DNA of 64,000 nucleotides from Brachybacterium sp. FME24 (GTDB lineage: Bacteria; Actinomycetota; Actinomycetes; Actinomycetales; Dermabacteraceae). The notes under the pieces were generated by a model. That model made no database searches. It had not been told where the DNA came from and saw only the letters and a list, made by a program, of their open reading frames with translations. Positions 8,905 through 17,034 of this stretch are shown piece by piece. The translations under genes were made by a program, and so were the position numbers. The stretch is taken from positions 62,001 to 126,000 of the forward strand of contig NZ_JABUXV010000002.1 of NCBI RefSeq assembly GCF_014897705.1, read 5' to 3'. Numbering within the stretch: position 1 is the first letter of the stretch; the number at the start of each line of letters is the position of its first letter.

Positions 8905-9858
8905 TCAGGAGCCTTCCTCGCGCGCGGTGCCGACCCGGGAGACGACCTGCTGGATGATGGCGATCACCAGGATGATCAGGAACAGCAGGACCGAGGCCGC
9001 CGAGGCCGCGCCGATCCGGTTGCTGGTGAAGGCCGTGTCCGTGATGAGGCCGAGAGCCACCTGCGTCGAGATGCCTGGACCTCCCTCGGTCATCAGATAG
9101 ACCTGGTCGAAGATTTTCAGGCTGGCGATGATCTGGAGCAGGATCACCAGGCCCGTGGTGCGGTTCAGCAGGGGCACGGTCAGCCGGACGATCTGCTGCC
9201 AGGGCGTGGCCCCGTCGACCGCGGCGGCCTCGTACAGCTCCCGCGGGATGTCCTGCAGGCCCGCCAGGAAGAGGACGAAGTTGAACCCGATGGTCCACCA
9301 GATCGTGGCGATCGCGATACCGATCATCGCGGTGCTCGGGTCAGAGAGGATGCCGGCACCGGGCTCCAGGCCCACCATCCGGGCGGGCAGCGACCACAGG
9401 CCCGTCGAGGGGGTGAAGACGAAGACCCAGATCAGGGAGATCGTCGCCGAGGGCAGGATGAACGGCAGGAAGAAGGCCAGACGGAAGAACCATTGGCCGC
9501 GGGCGACCCGGTTGGTCAGCACGGCCATGACGAAGGAGAGGATGACCAGCGGTGGCACCGTATAGAGCGTGAACTGGAGCGTGTGCCAGAGCGCCGACCA
9601 GAAGTCGGCCCGGCCGAACATCTCGAGATAGTTGTCCAGGCCCGCGAAGGGCCCCAGCCCGCTGTGCACGGTCGAGGTGTGGAAGAAGCTCGCGAAGAAC
9701 ATCCACACCGTCGGCCCGATCATGAAGGCCACGTAGAAGACCACGAACGGGGTGAGGAAGAGCCACGCCTGCGGGGTCCGATGCCGCACGGCGCCTCCTC
9801 GGAGCCGGGGCTGCGAGGTATCCACGGATCGGGGAACGGCGGAGGACGTCGTCGTCAT
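8905..9858 (-). CDS. Carbohydrate ABC transporter permease, MalF type (importer 2)
   Basis: Partner permease, 317 residues, beginning MTTTSSAVPRSVDTSQPRLR. Six helices are predicted from AWLFLTPFVVFYVAFMIGP onward, with the EAA loop YEAAAVDGATPWQQIVRLTVPL. The ATG at 9858 has GGAAGGA upstream and was chosen over the much longer open frame, whose first half is antisense noise over the binding-protein gene. It sits 17 bases after the binding-protein stop and one base before the next permease, a tight operon. Confidence 0.93.
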   Translation of the reverse strand: MTTTSSAVPRSVDTSQPRLRGGAVRHRTPQAWLFLTPFVVFYVAFMIGPTVWMFFASFFHTSTVHSGLGPFAGLDNYLEMFGRADFWSALWHTLQFTLYTVPPLVILSFVMAVLTNRVARGQWFFRLAFFLPFILPSATISLIWVFVFTPSTGLWSLPARMVGLEPGAGILSDPSTAMIGIAIATIWWTIGFNFVLFLAGLQDIPRELYEAAAVDGATPWQQIVRLTVPLLNRTTGLVILLQIIASLKIFDQVYLMTEGGPGISTQVALGLITDTAFTSNRIGAASAASVLLFLIILVIAIIQQVVSRVGTAREEGS

Positions 9859-9875
9859 GAGGAGTTCCTTCCGGA

Positions 9876-11246
9876 TCAGAGGGGGCTGGGCGTCGAGGTG
9901 TAGATCTCGAGCTGCGCCCTGATCGCCTGCAGCGCCTGCTCCGGAGTGAGCACACCCTGCTGGACGAGTCCGAGCTGGGCACCGACGGTCGACTCGAAGG
10001 TCGACCCCGATCCGCCGTACCAGGCCGGGTCGTCGTAGACCGCATAGTCGGCGGACGCCGCGTAGTACTTCTGCGGCTCGAGGGCCTGGTACTCGGCGCT
10101 CTCGAAGGCGGGCATGTAGGAGGGGACGTGCCCACCCTCGGCCCAGGTGAAGCTCTGCTCCAGCATCGCCTTGATGAACTCCATCGCCTGCTGGCGCTGC
10201 TCCGGAGAGCGGTCCTTGCGCGGAAGGATGAACGTGTGGGAATCGGCCTGGACGGCCTGCCTGTCGTAGAGCTGAGGGATCGGGGCCATCCCGAACTCGA
10301 GCCCGTCGATCGACTGCGCGGTGGAGATCTCCCATTCGCCCTGCAGATAGAAACCGGAGCCTCCGGTGAACATCGTGGTCTGCGAGGTCGCGTAGTCGAG
10401 AGCGCTGTTGAGCCACCCCTGGTCGACCCAGCTCTGGATCCTCCCCATCACCTCGAGGAAGGACTCCTCGTCGACGCTGATGGTCGCCCCGTCGTCCTCG
10501 AGGAACGGCGTCGCCGCGTCGAGCTGGTTGTACAGGGTCCAGAAGAATCGCCACGGGGTGGAGGTCTCCGCGACGTTGGCGACGGTGATCGCGAGCCCCT
10601 CGGTGACAGCGCTGATCTCGGCCAGGGCCGCTTCGAAGGCGTCCATCCCGGTGAGGTCGACGAGCAGTCCGTCCGCGTCGAGCAGGCCCGCCTGATCGCA
10701 CACCTCCTTGTTGTAGAACAAGGTGAACGGGTGAGTGTCCAGCGGGATGGCAATGTTCTGACCGTCCGTGACCTGGGCTTTCCAGGCCTGAGCGTTGAAG
10801 TCCTCCGTCGTGAGGCCGACGCCGGCGAGGTCCTTCTCGGTGATCGGATCGAGGATCCCGCCGGTCCAGAGCGGCTTGGCGCGCGTGAGGTGGGCGACCG
10901 CCACATCCGGCGGCTGATTGCCGACCGTGGCAAGGGTCAGCTTCGAGTAGTACGGGTTGCCCCAGGTCAGAGTGGTCGCCTGCAGTGAGCTTTCTCCGTA
11001 CTCCTCGCGGTAGGCCGTTTCCATGTCCTGCATACGCACACCGTCGCCACCTCCGAAGAGGTTCCAGTAGACGATGACCTCCGGGTCCAGCTGGGTGCCG
11101 AGGAGGCCCGCTGCCAGCGGCGTGGAGCACCCCGCCACGGTGAGCGTGGAGGCCGCCAGAGCCCCGGCGCCGAACAGTCGGCGGCGACTGATCGCGGGGC
11201 TCTCGACGCTGCGCACCGGGGCTGCGCGGGGTGGGCGATTCCTCAT
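9876..11246 (-). CDS. Extracellular sugar-binding lipoprotein (importer 2)
   Basis: Family-1 solute-binding protein for importer 2, 456 residues. The signal region has twin arginines and a lipobox: ISRRRLFGAGALAAS followed by VAGC, so Tat export and lipid anchoring are likely. The body includes VIVYWNLFGGGDGVRMQDME, DVAVAHLTRAKPLWTGG, DTHPFTLFYNKEVCDQAGLL and FILPRKDRSPEQRQQAMEFI. Start ATG at 11246 has GAGGGAG upstream; the 32-residue upstream extension lacks a ribosome site. Its similarity to the binding protein at 6299-7693 and the shared operator point to related substrates, probably different lengths or branching of arabino-oligosaccharide (inference). Confidence 0.9.
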   Translation of the reverse strand: MRNRPPRAAPVRSVESPAISRRRLFGAGALAASTLTVAGCSTPLAAGLLGTQLDPEVIVYWNLFGGGDGVRMQDMETAYREEYGESSLQATTLTWGNPYYSKLTLATVGNQPPDVAVAHLTRAKPLWTGGILDPITEKDLAGVGLTTEDFNAQAWKAQVTDGQNIAIPLDTHPFTLFYNKEVCDQAGLLDADGLLVDLTGMDAFEAALAEISAVTEGLAITVANVAETSTPWRFFWTLYNQLDAATPFLEDDGATISVDEESFLEVMGRIQSWVDQGWLNSALDYATSQTTMFTGGSGFYLQGEWEISTAQSIDGLEFGMAPIPQLYDRQAVQADSHTFILPRKDRSPEQRQQAMEFIKAMLEQSFTWAEGGHVPSYMPAFESAEYQALEPQKYYAASADYAVYDDPAWYGGSGSTFESTVGAQLGLVQQGVLTPEQALQAIRAQLEIYTSTPSPL

Positions 11247-11487
11247 GTCATCACTCCCTCGGAACGGGGACCTGGGCGACGGGCGGGCCGCCCGCCAAGG
11301 CGTCGAGAAGGCTGGTGTCGACAGCGCGTCCCGTAACTCCACGGCGACCGGTCCTACCCGGCCTCGCGTCGCGGCGACCCTGCTGGCAGCTCTGCCCCCA
11401 GGCGTGCGATTCCGCGGGAAACACTGTCCGTAATGCCCACTTTGCTCTCATCCGCAGTCTATGTGCTGCGCCTCACAAACACCAGGG

Positions 11488-11501
11488 TTTCATCGTTGTA
11501 G
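11488..11501 (-). promoter_or_regulatory. LacI-type operator upstream of importer 2
   Basis: TTTCATCGTTGTAG reads CTACAACGATGAAA on the minus strand, matching TCTACAACGTTGCAAA at 1402 and TTGCAACGATGTAAA at 7784. It lies about 240 bases before the binding-protein start (11246). No convincing -35/-10 pair was found around it. The rest of the 11247-11620 gap contains only the terminator at 11531-11585. Confidence 0.5.
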
Positions 11502-11530
11502 GGCGTGCGGGCGATACCGCCTGCACCGCA

Positions 11531-11585
11531 CGGAGCCCCGCCGCCTCCCTCGACGCAGGGGGTCGAGATCGGCGGCGGGGCTCCG
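11531..11585 (-). terminator. Long hairpin terminator after the monosaccharide importer operon
   Basis: Arms 11531-11545 (CGGAGCCCCGCCGCC) and 11571-11585 form a perfect 15-bp stem. The 25-base loop contains an inner 6-bp CTCGAC/GTCGAG stem. It begins about 35 bases downstream of the stop of the leftward permease gene at 11621. Confidence 0.8.
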
Positions 11586-11620
11586 CTCCCGGGAGGCTCC
11601 GGGGCTCGCCCGGTCGGCCG

Positions 11621-12802
11621 TCAGGCGGCGCTCGTGGAGCGCTTCTTGTTCCACACGTCGAAGGCGACGGCCAGCAGCAGCACCACGCCGCGCACGACCG
11701 ACTGCGTGGACTGGTCGATACCCATGATCTGCATGCCGTTGGACATGACCGCCATGATCAGGCCGCCGATGATCGCGCCGTGCACCTTGCCGATGCCACC
11801 GGTCACCGCGGCGCCGCCGATGAAGGCAGCCGCGATGGCGTCCAGCTCGAACATGTTGCCGGCGCCCGGCTGGGCGCTGTTGGACCGCGCGGAGTACACG
11901 ATGCCCGCGACCGCCGAGAGCAGGCCCATGTTCACGAACAGGAGCATGTTGACCCGGCGCGTCTTCACGCCGGACAGCTGCGCGGCCTGCAGGTTGCCGC
12001 CCATGGCGTAGATGTGCCGGCCGAAGATGGTGCGCTGACTGATGAAGCCGTAGATGAGCACCAGCGCCGCCAGCAGGATCAGCACCACCGGGAGGCCGCG
12101 CGAGTGCGCGAGCTGCCAGGCGAAGGCCATGACCACGAGCGCCACGACCGCCGTCTTCAGCCAGAACAGGACCAGGGCCTCGACCGGCTGCTTGTACTTC
12201 AGCTTGGCGAGGCGGCCGCGGTACTGCTGGATCGCGAAGACCACGACCAGCGCCGCCGCGAGGAACAGCGTGAAGGCGTCGTATCCGTCGCCGCCGAAGA
12301 GCCCGTTGAGGAACCCGCCGGAGATGTACTGGTACTGCTCCGGGAAGGGCGAGAGCGAGACGTTGCCGAGGACCTGCATGGTCAGGCCACGGAAGATGAG
12401 CATGCCCGCGAGGGTGACGATGAAGGCGGGGATGCCGACGTACGCGACCCAGAAGCCCTGCCACAGCCCCACCAGCACACCGGTGCCGAGCGCCGCGAGG
12501 ACGCCGACCCACCAGGGCAGGCCGTTGCCGATCACTACGACCGCGGCGACGCCGCCGGTCAGGGCGACCACTGAGCCCACCGACAGGTCGATGTGCCCGG
12601 CCACGATGATCAGCACCATGCCGATCGCGAGGATCAGGATGTAGGAGTACTGCAGGACCAGGTTGGTCAGGTTGCCCGGGCTCAGCAGTGCGCCGCCCGT
12701 GAGGATGGTGAACAGCACGATGATGAACACGAAGGCGATGTAGATGCCGCTCTGACGCAGGTTCCGCGTCAGGAGTTCTTTGATATTAGAAGTTCCGGCC
12801 AT
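11621..12802 (-). CDS. mmsB: Monosaccharide ABC transporter permease, MmsB/GguB type
   Basis: Membrane channel of a CUT2 (ribose/xylose/arabinose-class) importer, 393 residues. Visible features are multiple hydrophobic helices and the BPD_transp_2 signatures IVAGHIDLSVGSVVALTGGV, AFIVTLAGMLIFRGLTMQVL and GGAAVTGGIGKVHGAIIGGLIM. The length and the insert with QQYRGRLAKLKYKQ match the larger GguB/MmsB/XylH subgroup rather than RbsC. The ATG at 12802 follows the ATPase stop by 9 bases. It acts with the ATPase 12812-14353 and binding protein 14436-15587, probably importing arabinose, xylose or galactose. Confidence 0.92.
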   Translation of the reverse strand: MAGTSNIKELLTRNLRQSGIYIAFVFIIVLFTILTGGALLSPGNLTNLVLQYSYILILAIGMVLIIVAGHIDLSVGSVVALTGGVAAVVVIGNGLPWWVGVLAALGTGVLVGLWQGFWVAYVGIPAFIVTLAGMLIFRGLTMQVLGNVSLSPFPEQYQYISGGFLNGLFGGDGYDAFTLFLAAALVVVFAIQQYRGRLAKLKYKQPVEALVLFWLKTAVVALVVMAFAWQLAHSRGLPVVLILLAALVLIYGFISQRTIFGRHIYAMGGNLQAAQLSGVKTRRVNMLLFVNMGLLSAVAGIVYSARSNSAQPGAGNMFELDAIAAAFIGGAAVTGGIGKVHGAIIGGLIMAVMSNGMQIMGIDQSTQSVVRGVVLLLAVAFDVWNKKRSTSAA

Positions 12803-12811
12803 GAGGCGCGC

Positions 12812-14353
12812 TCACTCCCTCTCCATGGTCATGAGCTCCATGAGGCGCTCCTGCGTTGCGTCCTGGGCGGCGACCTCACCGGTGATGCGGCCCGTGGACA
12901 GTGTGTAGATGCGATCGGCCAGGCCCATGACTTCGGGCAGCTCCGAGGAGATGACGATGATCGCCTTGCCGGCTTCGGCGAGCTCGTTGATGATCGAATA
13001 GATCTCGAACTTGGCTCCGACGTCGACGCCGCGGGTGGGCTCGTCCAGGATCAAGAGGTCCGGCTCGGTGTAGAGCCACTTACTGAGCACGACCTTCTGC
13101 TGATTGCCGCCGGAGAGCTTGCCGACCTGCGCCATGACGGTCGGGGTCTTGATGTTCAGCGAGGAGCGGTAGCGCTCGGCGACCGCGATCTCCTCGTTGC
13201 CGTCGATCCAGCCGCGCGAGGTGACCTTCGACAGCGCCGCGGAGGTGACGTTGGTGCGGATGTCCTGGATCAGGTTCAGCCCGAACTGCTTGCGATCCTC
13301 GGAGACGTAGGCGATGCCGGCGTCGATGGCTTCGGAGACGGTGCGCATCAGCACGGGCTTGCCATGCATGTACGCGGTCCCGGTGATGTCTCGGCCGTAG
13401 GAGTGGCCGAACACGCTCATGGCGAGCTCGGTGCGCCCGGCACCCATCAGGCCCGCGATGCCGACGACCTCGCCGGCGCGCACGTTCAGCGCGGCGCCGT
13501 CGACCAGGAGGCGGTCCGGCTGGGTGGGGTGGGTGACGTGCCAGTCCTCGATCCGGAAGATCTCCTCGCCGATCTCGGCGTGACGCTCCGGGTAGAGGCT
13601 GTCGATGTCCCGCCCGACCATGCCCTTGATGATCCGTGGAACCAGGGTGGACTTCTCGTCGTCGGGCACCCGCATGTCGATGGTCTCGATGGTCGAGCCG
13701 TCGCGGATGACGGTGGTCGCGTCGGCGACCGCCGCGATCTCTCCGAGCTTGTGGGAGATGATGATGCTGGTCACGCCCTCATCGCGCAGTCCGCGGATGA
13801 GGCCGAGCAGGTGCTCGGAATCGTCGTCGTTCAGGGCGGCCGTGGGCTCGTCCAGGATCAGCAGGCTCACATTCTTGGTGAGTGCCTTGGCGATCTCGAC
13901 CAGCTGCTGCTTGCCCACGCCCAGTTGGCCGACGAGCGTCACCGGGTTCTCGTCCAGGCCCACCCGCGCCATCAGCTCGGCGGCGCGCGCGTTGGTCTCG
14001 TGCCAGCTGATGACACCGCCCCTGGTCTGCTCGTTGCCCAGGAAGATGTTCTCGGCGATCGAGAGGTGCGGGACCAGGGCGAGCTCCTGGTGGATGATCA
14101 CGATGCCCTCGGCCTCGGATTCATTGATCGACGAGAAGCTGACGGGACGACCGCGGTAGTGGATCTCGCCCTCGTAGGAGCCGGCCGGCTCGACCCCGGA
14201 GAGCACTTTCATGAGCGTGGACTTCCCGGCGCCGTTCTCTCCGCAGATGGCGTGGATCTCCCCGTCGTCGACCGTCAAGGAGACGTCCTTGAGGGCGATG
14301 ACGCCGGGGAAGCGTTTGGTGATGGACCGCATCACGAGGATGTGTTCGGTCAA
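12812..14353 (-). CDS. mmsA: Monosaccharide ABC transporter ATPase, MmsA/GguA type (double domain)
   Basis: Energises sugar import. Two ABC domains in 513 residues. The first has Walker A GENGAGKSTLMKVLSG, signature LGVGKQQLVEIAKAL and Walker B LLILDEPTAALN. The second has degenerate Walker A GLMGAGRTELAMSVFG, signature LSGGNQQKVVLSKWL and Walker B LLILDEPTRGVD. A weakened second P-loop is normal for this family. The start is TTG at 14353, with GAAGGAGG five bases upstream. It lies 82 bases after the binding-protein stop. This ATPase belongs to the CUT2 class and would not be expected to serve the CUT1 permeases nearby. Confidence 0.95.
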   Translation of the reverse strand: MTEHILVMRSITKRFPGVIALKDVSLTVDDGEIHAICGENGAGKSTLMKVLSGVEPAGSYEGEIHYRGRPVSFSSINESEAEGIVIIHQELALVPHLSIAENIFLGNEQTRGGVISWHETNARAAELMARVGLDENPVTLVGQLGVGKQQLVEIAKALTKNVSLLILDEPTAALNDDDSEHLLGLIRGLRDEGVTSIIISHKLGEIAAVADATTVIRDGSTIETIDMRVPDDEKSTLVPRIIKGMVGRDIDSLYPERHAEIGEEIFRIEDWHVTHPTQPDRLLVDGAALNVRAGEVVGIAGLMGAGRTELAMSVFGHSYGRDITGTAYMHGKPVLMRTVSEAIDAGIAYVSEDRKQFGLNLIQDIRTNVTSAALSKVTSRGWIDGNEEIAVAERYRSSLNIKTPTVMAQVGKLSGGNQQKVVLSKWLYTEPDLLILDEPTRGVDVGAKFEIYSIINELAEAGKAIIVISSELPEVMGLADRIYTLSTGRITGEVAAQDATQERLMELMTMERE

Positions 14354-14435
14354 GGGGCCCTCCTTCGGGCGGAAGGCCCCGGCGCGCGCAGCCGCGCGGC
14401 CGGGACCTCACCTGTGTGCTGCTGCAGGAGACTGC

Positions 14436-15587
14436 TCAGAGCTTGCCGGCTTCGACCTGCTCCGGCGTGTAGTAGCCGGAGTCGACCATGATCTCCTCGT
14501 AGTTCTCCTGGAGGACCATCTGCACCTCGAGCAGGTACGCCGGCACCACCTTCACACCGTTCTCGTAGGTCTCGGTGTCATTGGCCTCGGGATCCTCGCC
14601 CTTCAGGATGGACTCGGCGGCGAGGATCGCCTGGTCGGCGAGGTCGCGGGTGTCCTTGAAGATCGTCGAGTGCTGGACGCCGTCGGCGATCAGCGTGATC
14701 GAGGCGATCTCCGCGTCCTGGCCGGTCACGATCGGCAGCCCGTCCTCGATGGTCGGGCCGCGGCCCGAGTTCTGCAGCGCATTGATGATGCCGCGTGACA
14801 GCGGGTCGGCCGGGGCGAGCACCCCGCTCAGCTCCTCGCCGCCGTTGTAATGGGTGGTCAGCAGGTTCTCCATGCGCTTCTGGGCGGTCTCCTGCTCCCA
14901 GCGCTGGGTGGCGGCCTGCTCGATGTCCATCTGCCCGGACGGGACCACGAGCGTGCCGTCGTCGAGGTAGGGCTGCAGGGTGTCGATCGCGCCCTCCCAG
15001 AACAGGTGGGCGTTGTTGTCGTCGAGCGAGCCGGCGAACAGCTCCACGTTCAGCGGGCCCTCGGGGGCGTCGGACGCAGGCTCGAACTCCTGATCGAGCA
15101 GACCCAGACCGTACATCAGGGCGTTCGCCTGGTTCACGCCGACCTTGTAGTTGTCGAAGGTGACGTAGAAGTCGACGTTCTCGTTGTCGGTCAGCAGACG
15201 GTCGTAGGCGATGACCGGAATGCCCGCGGCAGCGGCAGCATCCAGCTGGGAGGACAGCGACGCCCCATCGATCGAGGCGATGAGCAGGGCGGAGACGCCC
15301 GAGTTGATCATCTGGTCGATCTGCTGCTGCTGGGTGGGGATGTCGTCCTGCGCGTACTGCATGTCGACCGTGAAGCCCTTTTCCTCCAGGCCCTCCTTGA
15401 TGTTGTTGCCGTCGGCGACCCACCGCTCGTAGGTCTCCGTCGGCATCGCGACGCCGAGGGTCTGTTCGCTGGGCTCAGCGTCGGTGTCCGGGCCGCCGGA
15501 ACCGGCGCCCTCGCCGCCGCAGGCGGCCAGTCCGAGCGCGGCCGCCGTGGCCGTCGCTCCCAGCATGAAGATTCTCCGGTTGTGCAT
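14436..15587 (-). CDS. chvE: Monosaccharide-binding lipoprotein, ChvE type
   Basis: High-affinity sugar receptor for the MmsAB-type importer, 383 residues. The signal peptide MHNRRIFMLGATATAAALGL ends in lipobox LAAC, then a Gly/Ser/Glu linker. The sugar-binding fold shows TLGVAMPTETYERWVADGNN, YAQDDIPTQQQQIDQMINSG, IASIDGASLSSQLDAAAAAG, IPVIAYDRLL and GLPIVTGQDAEIASITLIADG, as in ChvE/XylF-like proteins. The ATG at 15587 has GGAGGAAA upstream. It is first in the leftward operon and is preceded by a promoter with an AraR-like operator, so arabinose-responsive control is likely. Xylose or galactose could also bind. Confidence 0.93.
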   Translation of the reverse strand: MHNRRIFMLGATATAAALGLAACGGEGAGSGGPDTDAEPSEQTLGVAMPTETYERWVADGNNIKEGLEEKGFTVDMQYAQDDIPTQQQQIDQMINSGVSALLIASIDGASLSSQLDAAAAAGIPVIAYDRLLTDNENVDFYVTFDNYKVGVNQANALMYGLGLLDQEFEPASDAPEGPLNVELFAGSLDDNNAHLFWEGAIDTLQPYLDDGTLVVPSGQMDIEQAATQRWEQETAQKRMENLLTTHYNGGEELSGVLAPADPLSRGIINALQNSGRGPTIEDGLPIVTGQDAEIASITLIADGVQHSTIFKDTRDLADQAILAAESILKGEDPEANDTETYENGVKVVPAYLLEVQMVLQENYEEIMVDSGYYTPEQVEAGKL

Positions 15588-15781
15588 GGGTATTTCCTCC
15601 TCGAAATCGCCGTCTGCTACCTGCAGCAGGTGGAACGCCCCGCCTCGAGCTCTGCGCCGGCAGCACTGCGGCGGGCGTCGACGCCGACCGTGGTGCCGAC
15701 GGTGCGTCGGCGGGACTTCTGCAGCCCTGGGTGGGCCCGTGTCCGGTGGTGCGCACGCCGCCTGTGGCGAGGACCGCCCGA

Positions 15782-15812
15782 ATGATAACGTTCACATTGA
15801 AGCAGATGTCAA
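15782..15812 (-). promoter_or_regulatory. Promoter with arabinose-type operator for the ChvE/MmsAB operon
   Basis: On the minus strand, TTGACA (15807-15812), a 19-base spacer and TATCAT (15782-15787). The operator TGTGAACGTTATCA (15783-15796) fills the end of the spacer and the -10. It matches the sites before araB (16992-17005) and araA (21755-21768). The expected 5' leader is about 190 bases. The rest of the 15588-15928 gap between divergent genes shows no other clear feature. Confidence 0.65.
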
Positions 15813-15928
15813 GAAGGGAGAGGCCCGCTCGGGTCACAAGTCGGCAACGACTTACCACTGGTCACTTCCGATTCCCAGCCTGACCTGCTGTAAATCGATT
15901 CCGCAGGTCACGACGGGAAGGAGCACGC

Positions 15929-16951
15929 ATGGCCACCACGCCACGCCGCCCCTCCATGGCCGACGTCGCCTCCCGCGCCGGGGTCTCCTACCAGACCGTC
16001 TCCCGGGTGCTCAACGAACCGGATGTCGTGCGCCCGGCGACCCGCTCCCGGGTGCTCGAGGCGATCTCCGCGCTCGGCTACACGCCCAACCGCGCCGCCC
16101 GCGCCCTGAAGACCACCCGCTCCTCGCTGATCGGGATGCTCACCGACGGCTCCGCGCTGTTCGGTCCGGCGGAGACCACCACCGCGATCGAGACGGCCGC
16201 CCGCGATGCCGGCTACTCCGTGGTGCTGACCACGGTCGGCGCGGATGACGCCGGCTGCCGGGAGATCGGCGCGGAGCTCCTGAGCTCGGGAGCCGACGGG
16301 GTCCTCGTGGTTGCCGCCCATGAAGGAATGGTGCCCGCCGTCGCCGCGGTCGCCCGCTCCACACCCGTCGTCGCCGTCTCCGCGCAGGCGCCGCGGGTCC
16401 CGGGTGTCGAGGTCGTCGGCGTGGACCAGCGACTCGGGGCTCACCAGGTCGTCGAGCACCTGGTGCGCACCGGGGCCCGCTCGGTCGTCCATGCCTCCGG
16501 CCCGCAGGACTGGTTCGACGCCCGCGCCCGCCTGGACGGCTTCGAGCAGGCCCTCGAGGAGCACGGCCTCGACGGAGCCGTCGTCGGGCCAGGGGACTGG
16601 ACTCCTCTGGCGGGCTACGAGATGACCAGCGCACTGATCAAGGACGGCCTGCCGGATGCGATCTTCGCCGCGAACGACATGATGGCGATCGGAGTGCTGC
16701 ACGCCCTGCACGAGCACCGGCTGCGCGTGCCCGAGGACGTCGCCGTGGTCGGCTTCGACAACATGCTGGGCGCCGAGTTCCTGGTCCCGTCGCTGACCAC
16801 GGTCTCCCAGCCCTTCGCCGATCTGGGCCGCCTCGCGCTCCAGCGCCTGCTGTGCCTGCTCGAGGGTCGCGAGCTCCCCGCCGGCACGCCGCGCACCTTG
16901 CCACCCCGCCTGGTCGTGCGCCGATCCACGCGGCCCGAGCGCACGCACTGA
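15929..16951 (+). CDS. LacI-family regulator, probable arabinose repressor
   Basis: 340 residues. The N-terminal helix-turn-helix is SMADVASRAGVSYQTVSRVL (about 9-55), with hinge RAARALKTTRSSLIGML. The sensor domain includes VLTTVGADDAGCREIG, GARSVVHASGPQDWFDAR, FAANDMMAIGVLHALHEH and VAVVGFDNMLGAEFLVPSLTTV. GGAAGGAG precedes the ATG. It lies between the divergent ChvE operon and araB, and AACGTT-centred palindromes flank it on both sides. This supports a role like AraR/Cgl-type LacI arabinose repressors. It differs from Bacillus AraR, which is a GntR-LacI hybrid. The ligand is inferred to be arabinose or a derivative. Confidence 0.9.
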   Translation: MATTPRRPSMADVASRAGVSYQTVSRVLNEPDVVRPATRSRVLEAISALGYTPNRAARALKTTRSSLIGMLTDGSALFGPAETTTAIETAARDAGYSVVLTTVGADDAGCREIGAELLSSGADGVLVVAAHEGMVPAVAAVARSTPVVAVSAQAPRVPGVEVVGVDQRLGAHQVVEHLVRTGARSVVHASGPQDWFDARARLDGFEQALEEHGLDGAVVGPGDWTPLAGYEMTSALIKDGLPDAIFAANDMMAIGVLHALHEHRLRVPEDVAVVGFDNMLGAEFLVPSLTTVSQPFADLGRLALQRLLCLLEGRELPAGTPRTLPPRLVVRRSTRPERTH

Positions 16952-16978
16952 CACCCGCCGAGCCCGCGCGCCCACCCC

Positions 16979-17005
16979 TTGGACAGCACAATGTGAACGT
17001 TGACA
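16979..17005 (+). promoter_or_regulatory. Arabinose-type operator before araB
   Basis: TGTGAACGTTGACA (16992-17005) lies 30 bases before the araB start, with TTGGAC (16979-16984) as a possible -35. The block CACAATGTGAACGTT is identical at araA (21751-21765). No good -10 could be placed. Confidence 0.6.
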
Positions 17006-17034
17006 TGCCGCCTGCCAGCTGGTTGGCTGAACCC

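Noticed and set aside
8905-11130. A 741-codon leftward open frame
   Set aside because: Only the part from 9858 encodes the permease; the upstream part is an out-of-frame reading of the binding-protein gene.
12593-14491. A 632-codon rightward open frame
   Set aside because: Opposite to mmsA, which shows all ABC motifs. Long antisense frames are common at this GC content.
17000-17028. TTGACA at 17000-17005 as the araB -35
   Set aside because: No acceptable -10 follows and it would leave almost no leader; it overlaps the operator, so the match may be coincidental.
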